Origin: Giardia muris
Lineage: Eukaryota; Fornicata; Diplomonadida; Hexamitidae
Length of the DNA stretch: 14,476 nt
Assembly (NCBI GenBank): GCA_006247105.1
Contig: VDLU01000034.1
Location: forward strand, 1 to 14,476
Direction: 5' to 3'
Below the pieces are notes generated by a model. That model ran no database searches. It saw only the letters and a list, made by a program, of their open reading frames with translations, and was not told where the DNA came from. The stretch's first letter is position 1; the number at the start of each line of letters is the position of its first letter. The translations under genes and the position numbers were made by a program. Of the stretch, positions 8,103-14,476 are shown piece after piece.

Positions 8103-8371
8103 AGGATCTGGAGACCTGGGGGTTGGGGGGACGAGTCAGACGGATGTGGGAGAGGGCTCCCCGACGTGGTAGAGGGATGGGGGGAGTGTGTGCAGGCGTG
8201 GGGAGGGCTGAGGGAGGAAGGGGGGAGGCCTGAGAGGGGGGGCCACGAGGTGATTCAAGAGGAGTCAGGGGGGCATGGGGGGCATGAGATGGCATGAGAG
8301 GGCATGAGGATCCATGGGGGCATGAGAGGGGCCAGGGGGATCCACGAGAGGAGTGGGGGGGCTGGGGACGC

Positions 8372-8519
8372 GATGAGAGCGATGAGAGATGACGGGGGAC
8401 GATAAGAGATGATAAGAGACGATAAGGGACACGAGACACGATAAGGGACGATAATAAGTGATGAGAGGTGATGAGAGACGCGGGAGATGCGAGAGATGCG
8501 AGGGACACGGAGACGCGGG
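8372..8519. repeat. Purine-rich degenerate ~10-bp tandem repeat (second unit)
   Basis: This is the exact counterpart of 915-1062, with the same length and no indel, even though the loosely purine-rich zone just before it (about 8110-8372) carries several G-run length differences. The transcribed-sense strand is polypyrimidine with repeated CTTATCGTC and CTCATC words. Confidence 0.7.
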
Positions 8520-8566
8520 CCGCCCGGGGACGCAGACACGCCCAGTCAGTGGCCGGTGCCCACAGT

Positions 8567-8627
8567 GGCCTCGCCCTTCGGGCCGCCCCTTCGGTCCCCC
8601 TCTGAGGGGGCCCGTCGCTTCGGCGCC
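8567..8627. repeat. Cluster of TTCG-capped short hairpins (second unit)
   Basis: This is the counterpart of 1110-1170 with no change. It holds GCCCTTCGGGC, CCCCTCTGAGGGG and CGCTTCGGCG in close succession. Confidence 0.5.
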
Positions 8628-9799
8628 CCTCCGGTCCTAAACTTGAATGAAGGAGAAAGCGGGAAGGGTTCCCTCCCGTCTGGAATGATGAGCGTCGTCC
8701 CGGGCCCCATGGACCCACTACCTCTACTCGTGCCCTCGGGGGCCCGTTCGATCGTCCGTCCGATGACCCGTGGGGGCCTGAAAGTCCCATGATAGCCCGT
8801 GTCCGATCTTCACCCTCTGAAGGATCCGTGAGGGACCCGATCGATGAAGGGGGCCCGCCCCGTGGGGGAGTCCCCGTCCATGGATATGAGGCCCGGGCCC
8901 CATATGATGACCCGGATCCCCCTGATGACCCGGTCCATGTGGCCCGTATGAGGGGACGTGAAGGCCCCCTGGATCCTGTCCCGTGAGGACCGGACGGACC
9001 CCCGACCGAAGGAACCCCCATCCGTATGATGGACCACCCCCCCACCCATGAAGGTCCATGGACCTGTGGGGCGTGGATCTGGGTCCCCGCTCGAGACCCC
9101 CAGAGATTCAAGGGGGAGTCGGACCCCACGGGAATCCCCTGTTCGGCCCGGGCCCAGGAGACCCTCTGAAGGCCCCATGTGACCCCGTTCATGGAGGACT
9201 CGAGGGGGACCCCACGGGCTATGGAAGGGGGGAAGATAGTCCCCCATCCCATTCGATGACCCACCCCCGAGGGGACCGTGGCCCCCCGAAGGCCCATCCA
9301 TATGACCACATGGTCCGATGACCCGGATCCCTCGAAGGAGGGCGGGGGGGTCGGACCCCAGTCCCCGTCCCCGATGGAGCCATGAGCCCCCCCGTGTGAG
9401 GGCCCACCCCGTGAGGGACCGGGCCCCCCGTCCCCGTTCATCTTGAAGGACTTCAAGGGCCCCATGGACCCAGGGGACCCCCGGGGACACCTCGAATGAC
9501 CCCTGGAGGGAAGGCCCCCGTGAGGACCCATGTGGACTCCCGGGCCAGGGCATGGACCCCCGATCCGTTCCGTGCCCAGGGGGACGGCCGTGGGCCCACG
9601 GGGGACCCCTGTACGACCCCCCGTTCGAGGGACCCGCGGACCCGCCCTCGCCCCTCCGGTCTTTTGATCTCGAGTCCGGATCCAAAATCCACTGTAACCG
9701 TTCCAAATCTGGTATCCTTCTGTAGGCCCCCGTACCCGGGCCTTCGACCCACGGGGGTCTGATCTCGCTTCAGGTCGATCCGGGCGGGGGACGCCCCCC

Positions 9800-10077
9800 C
9801 TTGGGGCCCTCACCCCCCCTGGTATGACCCTCGGCGCCTCAAGTCTCACCCCTCGGGGATGCCCCCTTACGACCGGGGGCCCTCACCCCCCTGGTCCCAC
9901 GACCGGAGGGGAGCCCTTCCCACCCCCCTGGTATGACGGGGGATGCCCTCACCCCCCTTCAGGTCTTCCTCGGGGCGGGGGGCCTCGCTTCCGGCCCCCC
10001 CTTCGGGTCTCACGACCCTCGGGGGGGTTGTTCCGGCCCTTCCCTCACCCCCTCAGGTCTTCGACCCTCGGGGGCTC
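9800..10077 (-). repeat. Degenerate C-rich repeats beside LSU 3' end (second unit)
   Basis: This is the counterpart of 2335-2612 at a constant offset of 7,465, apparently without change. CCCTCACCCCC words recur at about 9807, 9880, 9946 and 10042. The sense strand downstream of the LSU is therefore strongly G-rich, with several GGG runs close together, which could form G-quadruplexes or R-loops. Confidence 0.55.
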
Positions 10078-10079
10078 GG

Positions 10080-10355
10080 GGGGAATGCCAACCCGAACCA
10101 AACCTCAGGCGGTCGCAAGAAGCTCCACGCCGTACAGTAGGTCGGAGAAAAGGGTCGTCAACCCGGGCGAATCGAGGGGAAGCCCCTCAACCCATGCGAG
10201 TAGGTGGGATGGACACTTAGAGGCGTTCAGTGCTAGTCCCCCGAGCGCGACAGACCGGCACTGTCAAGTCAAACAACCGGGAGATCGGAGGCTCGCGACG
10301 GGTGTTCCTCTCGTACTGACCCGACGTACTGGACGCATGGAGATGGTCGGTAGGA

Positions 10356-10399
<44 letters not shown>

Positions 10400-10449
10400 C
10401 CTTAGACGGGTGAACAATCCGACGCTTCCGCACCGATGCATGCGGACGG

Positions 10450-10493
<44 letters not shown>

Positions 10494-10495
10494 GG

Positions 10496-10539
<44 letters not shown>

Positions 10540-10984
10540 TCACCTCCACGCTCGGATTACCGGAGCGGTTGAAGGATCGTTAGGCCACGCTTTCACGGCA
10601 AGTACCGGGACAGGGGGTACTAGTCAAGTAAGCTTATGCCCTTATGCTCCACGTGAGGTTTCCGACCTCACTGAGCTTACCATAGGACGCCTGCGGTGTG
10701 ATCTAGCAGGCGCGCCGCCCCAGCCAAACTCCCCATCCGACCGTGTGCCGATGTAAGTCGGTGAGTGGGATGGTGAACAACGTCAGGGTATCTCATGGAA
10801 GCGGCCTCCCCTGTATGCTGCACCGATGATCCCATCCCCCAGGATCGGATTGGAGTCAAGCTCAAAAGGGTCTTCTTGCCCCGCCGACCAACACCCGCCC
10901 GTTCCCGGGTCTGTAGGTTCACGGAGGCATGACTTGGGACAGTGGGATCCTCGTTGATCCATTCATGCACGTCGGAAATTACCC

Positions 10985-11036
<52 letters not shown>

Positions 11037-12768
11037 AGGGCTTGGATGAACCTCTTCATGGTGACGGTCATGGCACTGGGCAGAAATCACGTCGTGTACG
11101 CATCCATGACGACTGGCACGACGCTATGTTGTTAGTAGACAGTCGGGATCCCTCGGTCCGTGCCGGTTCTGATCGATCAGAGCCACTCCTTCTCCCGAGG
11201 TTACGGAGCTAGTTTGCCGACTTCCCTGAGTCATGGTCTCTCCCGCCTAGAGGCTGATCACCTTGGAGTCCTGTTGCGGTTGTGGTACGATCAGGATGGG
11301 GGGGACACAACGGGTTTCATGGATGACCGAAGGGACATGTGATCCATCATGGCCATGCACGACCTGAAGTACTACTGGCCATGGGGGGACTGGGGTAGGA
11401 CGGGATGACTCCCACCATGTGCTTCGTTCATGTACCGTTGTGAAAGGATGTCACCAAGACCCCATCATACCACCGGGATGTTAACCGGTCAGCCCTATCG
11501 TCCTGTGAGGATGACCCCATGGTACGGCGTACACCATCGGACTTAGGATCGTGTCACCCGTATCTGATCGACAGGGATACGGAACCCATCTCCACGTCAG
11601 GCCTCCAGATGGAGTAATGGCTACTACTACCGAGATCAGCAATCATGACTCGATCCACCACGTGTCACCCCATGGCTTCGACTCGATCATGACGACCTCC
11701 TACCCGAGACACATCTCGGTCGGGTTCCGATCGTATGCTTCGGCGTGTTCCATTTTCCGGGCCCCTCGATTCGGCTGGTGGGTTGTTACACACTCCTTAG
11801 AGGCTTCCTACTGTTAAGGCCACCTTCCAGCTGTCACGATCGACGGACACCGTTTGATCGAGCATACACTTCCACACCTTCCCCCGACTGTCGGTTCATC
11901 CCGTCTTGCCCGTCCTGCTTACCAGGAGAGGCCCACTCGACATCAACACTGTTGAGGGGGCCCACACAAGTTGGCCCCGCTCCACCCTTGTTCATGGTTC
12001 GAGGGGTGGATAAGGAGTGACCTCCCTACTCCCACCGATCGTGGCCTTACCTAGGGCAGCTGTTCATGATGTCGGCTATCCTGGGAGACATTTCGGAGGT
12101 AACCAGCTACCAGGTGGTTCGATGAGTCTTTCGCCCCTACACTCAACTCGACCGAGCGATTTGCACGTCAGCACCGGGATGGGCCTCCACCAGGCTTTCG
12201 TCTGGCTTCACCCTGGTCAAGTGTAGATCACCACCTTTCGGGTCTAGGACCGATCGCTCTGCCCTTGTAAGGGGCCCCTTGAAGTCTTGACTTCCCTTTG
12301 CCACATGACTCGCGATCGGTCCTAACTCCTCGGTCCGTGTTTCGAGACGGGCCCGACCAATCGATCATCGACAGGTCGGGAGTCGCCTCCCGGGTTCAGG
12401 GTCTTTTGACGTGCCTGGGTCGGCATCCTTCTCACCTTTCGTTCGCACTACTTGGTCCTCTATCGGTCTCGGGGCGGTATTTAGCCTTAGAAGGGTACCA
12501 CCTCCTCTTCCCTCTACACTCTCAAGCAGAGGTACTCGTCGTTGGGGTTGTGTCCATCCCTACGGGACTGGCACCCTCCTTGGTGTGGGTTTCAACCCAT
12601 CTTCGGGTTTAGGACATCCCCCCAGTCCTCACAACGCTCATCGCTTCGAGGTCGGACTACTCCTGGATCGCTCGCCGCTAATCAAGGAATCCCGGTTGGT
12701 GTCTTCTCCTGGGCGTACTGATATGCTTAAGTTCCACCCGTCATCTTCATCGGAGTGGGGGGGGATCC
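10080..12768 (-). rRNA. Large-subunit (28S-type) rRNA, second copy
   Basis: This copy carries the same landmarks as the first LSU, each 7,465 bp further along: ACTTAAGCATATCA at 12719-12732, CTTAAGGTAGCC at 10997-11008, GGGATAACTGGCTTG at 10509-10523 and AGTACGAGAGGAA at 10305-10317. No length difference from the first copy was found across the gene. The ends have the same uncertainty as in the first copy. With 5.8S it forms the 60S RNA core. Confidence 0.95.
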
Positions 12769-12814
12769 TCATCTCATTCCCCATCGTTCAACCCCTCGAA
12801 CAACCCAGTTCGTA
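12769..12814 (-). other. ITS2, second copy
   Basis: This is the ~46-bp spacer between 5.8S and LSU, the same as 5304-5349. Boundaries are defined by the predicted 5.8S/LSU terminal stem. Confidence 0.75.
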
Positions 12815-12935
12815 GATCACCCCACCACCCCGATGATCCATTCGAAGATCGATGTCACGTGCTTGGACCACATCGAGTATCGTCGTCAGCCACGTCCTTC
12901 ATCGTCCCCCGAGCCAAGGCATCCACCGGGTCGCG
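12815..12935 (-). rRNA. 5.8S rRNA, second copy
   Basis: This is the same sequence as 5350-5470: the conserved 5.8S words GATGCCTTGGCTC, GATGAAGGACG and CATCGATCTTCGAA appear in order on the minus strand. It is about 121 nt, and its 3' end is complementary to the LSU 5' end at 12752-12768. Confidence 0.9.
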
Positions 12936-12975
12936 TCATCTCATTGCCTTCATCCTCGTACCTTCCCTCTCGATG
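12936..12975 (-). other. ITS1, second copy
   Basis: This is a roughly 40-bp spacer between SSU and 5.8S, identical to 5471-5510. Confidence 0.8.
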
Positions 12976-14402
12976 GATCCATCCGCAGGTTCACCTACGG
13001 ATACCTTGTTACGACTTCTCCTTCCTCCAAGCCTCGCGGTTCGTCCCTGTTCGGTTCATCCCTCCCAGGAGCTCGCCAGAAGACCCAGTCGGTAGGAGCG
13101 ACGGGCGGTGTGTACAAGGGCAGGGACGTATCCGGCGTAGATTGATGACCTACGCCTACTAGACATTCCAGGTTCACGAGGACGTTCCAGTCCACGATCC
13201 CAACCACGTGGGGGTTTGATCTCATCAAGCTTCACAACTCGACGTGGTTTCATCCCCACAGTGTAGTACGCGTGCAGCCCAGGGCGTCTAAGGGCATCAC
13301 AGACCTGTTATCGCCCCACCTTCCTCCAATTCACCATTGGCGGTCCCATCCAGGTTAGGGTCTCGCTCGTTGTCGCAGTCAAGCAGACGGCTCAAGCCAC
13401 GGGCTGTGAACGGCCATGCACCACCACTCGTACGATCACGAAGGTCCTCTCAACCGTCGATCCTCCGTACGTCTGGGCCTGGTAAGGTGTTCGCGTTGAG
13501 TCAAATTGAGCCGCAGACTCCACGTCTGGTGGTACCCCTCCGTCAATGCCTTCAAGTTCCAGCCTTGCGGCCATACTCCCCCCAGAGCCCGTACCCTGAT
13601 CGGTTTCCCTTCGATCCTGACGACCTGGCCAGTCTCTCGGTGGCATCGTTTACGCCCGGAATACGGTGGTGTCTAATCGCCTTCTCGCCCCCGGGCTTCG
13701 TCCTGGTTCGACTGATATGGTCTTGGCAAGTGCCTACGCCTTTGTCTGTCTTGGTCGGATCATCCTATTTCACCCGTCCCCCACCAATACACATGCCCTT
13801 ACCCATTCACCTTCATGTCCGTCCCGGGCTTTCTCGTACTCACTCCCGCCTTAAGCGCTCCTCTTTCCTCCCGGCTGGACGTCTCGACTCCGGACGTTTT
13901 AACTGCAACAGCGCCGTACGACGCCTGCCGAGCTGGAATTACCGCGGCTGCTGGCACCAGACCTTTCCCTCGACTTGTGCTGGGGTCATCTACCCCCCAG
14001 TCTTCCCATTTCATGGGATCCCCCGTTGCTGCCTCACGCCTTCACGCATTGGGCAAGTTCCGCGCCTGCTGCCGTCCTTGGATGTACGGGCCGTCTCTCA
14101 GGCCCGTTCTCCGGAGTCAAACCCTGATCCTCCGCCAGGCATCATCCCCTCCGTAGACCACTACTCTACCGACTAGGTAATACCTCGGAACCTCATCCGG
14201 GCATTCGCTCCATCGCGTGCTTTCCTTCCCCGCTCTTGAGCACTCGTCTTGGCGCTGGGTTGCCAGCGGTATCCGTCTAGCCTTCACCCCCGGTCAGACT
14301 CGTACCGTTGTACCGAGCCGTCCGCCACTTCATACCTCGTGTCCGCTTGCATGGCTTTTGTCCTTGGGGGTAGCGTAGTACTCCGGCAGGATCAACCGGA
14401 TG
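12976..14402 (-). rRNA. Small-subunit (16S/18S-type) rRNA, second copy
   Basis: This is the second SSU gene, starting CATCCGGTTGATCCTGCC at 14402 and ending GCGGATGGATC at 12976. It is 1,427 nt, 2 nt shorter than the first copy. One missing base is in a GGG run at 13118-13120, inside the otherwise universally conserved CCTGCC-C-TTGTACACACCGCCC segment. The other is at 13658-13659, beside AACGATGCC. Conserved eukaryotic SSUs, as I recall them, have CCTGCCCTTTGTACAC, one base longer, so copy 1 keeps the expected spacing and copy 2 does not. The deletions are either assembly errors or a variant, possibly defective, gene. One deletion also joins antisense frames into a longer spurious one at 13337-14176. 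Confidence 0.96.
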
Positions 14403-14476
14403 GTCTGTCGATCGGTCGATCCGTCCGTTGTGGGCCGGCCCTTCCGTCCTCTCGTCGTACGATCCACACTCGTCGT
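14403..14476 (-). other. 5' leader of second SSU (partial, cut by window end)
   Basis: This sequence is the same as 6940-7013, the region just upstream of the first SSU, including the GATCGGTC-like direct repeat and TACGACGAGAGG. The window stops about 40 bp short of where the promoter-like TATAGGG would lie. Confidence 0.6.

Larger units (their letters stand above)
6940..10079 (-). other. Complete rDNA intergenic spacer between LSU copy 2 and SSU copy 1
   Basis: This is the only complete spacer in the window, about 3,140 bp. It runs from the SSU 5' end (6939) to the estimated LSU 3' end (10080). It contains the leader, promoter-like repeats, 73-bp array, AT-rich hairpin, purine tract, hairpin cluster and C-rich 3' repeats, listed separately. 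The part at about 8640-9765 is GC-rich sequence without recognisable genes, matching 1180-2300. A continuous minus-strand open frame covers 8083-9849, but the same frame is disrupted by indels in the other unit and its composition is low-complexity Gly/Pro/Arg/Ser, so I do not call it a gene. Confidence 0.9.

Noticed and set aside
8083..9849. A 588-codon open frame on the minus strand of the spacer
   Set aside because: In the first unit the same region is broken into several frames by indels. The product is Gly/Pro/Arg/Ser-rich low-complexity with no domain, as expected from GC-rich spacer with few stop codons.
6940..10079. 5S rRNA or tRNA gene, or inserted retroelement, in the spacer
   Set aside because: No A/B box pair with a cloverleaf, no 5S core sequence, and no reverse transcriptase motifs or poly-A tail were found on either strand.
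13337..14176. A 279-codon open frame on the + strand, antisense to the SSU
   Set aside because: It exists only because of a one-base deletion in the second SSU copy; the first copy has two shorter frames. It lies wholly within conserved rRNA on the opposite strand.
1..14476. Bacterial or organellar rRNA operon
   Set aside because: The 5.8S is separated from the LSU by ITS2, the SSU start and 3' end are eukaryotic in type, there are no spacer tRNAs or 5S gene, and units are head-to-tail with a long spacer.

Overview
The window is ribosomal DNA from a eukaryotic nucleus and contains no convincing protein-coding gene. It holds just under two head-to-tail rDNA units (about 7,463-7,465 bp each), both transcribed from the minus strand. 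In transcription order each unit is: short 5' leader, small-subunit (SSU) rRNA, ITS1, 5.8S, ITS2, large-subunit (LSU) rRNA, then a GC-rich intergenic spacer (IGS) of about 3.1 kb.

The SSU is only about 1,429 nt, the ITS regions are about 40 and 46 nt, and the spacer is very GC-rich with long direct repeats. This points to a diplomonad of the genus Giardia. The moderate GC of the SSU, its length, and the roughly 7.5 kb unit fit Giardia muris (rodent parasite) better than G. duodenalis, whose unit I recall as about 5.6 kb and much more GC-rich. From memory, the published G. muris unit is about 7.67 kb with a 1,429-nt SSU, a ~2.7-kb LSU and a size-heterogeneous spacer containing long direct repeats. 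The species call rests on recollection, not a search.

Layout on the + axis: 1-2614, spacer of the first unit, cut by the window edge; 2615-5303, LSU; 5304-5349, ITS2; 5350-5470, 5.8S; 5471-5510, ITS1; 5511-6939, SSU; 6940-10079, the one complete spacer; 10080-12768, LSU; 12769-12814, ITS2; 12815-12935, 5.8S; 12936-12975, ITS1; 12976-14402, SSU; 14403-14476, start of the next upstream leader.

The complete spacer, read upstream from the SSU, holds a ~118-nt leader; a promoter-like 45-bp core with a small inverted repeat followed by TATAGGG; a 73-bp tandem array of 3.9 copies; two more copies of the promoter-like core; an AT-rich perfect inverted repeat; a purine-rich tract with ~10-bp periodicity; a cluster of TTCG-capped hairpins; about 1.1 kb of GC-rich sequence with no gene; and degenerate C-rich repeats next to the LSU 3' end. 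This resembles the promoter / spacer-promoter / enhancer-repeat layout of many Pol I spacers, but that functional reading is inference. The two units match at a constant offset through LSU, 5.8S and ITS. They differ by two 1-bp indels in the SSU and by many small, mostly homopolymer, indels in the spacer.
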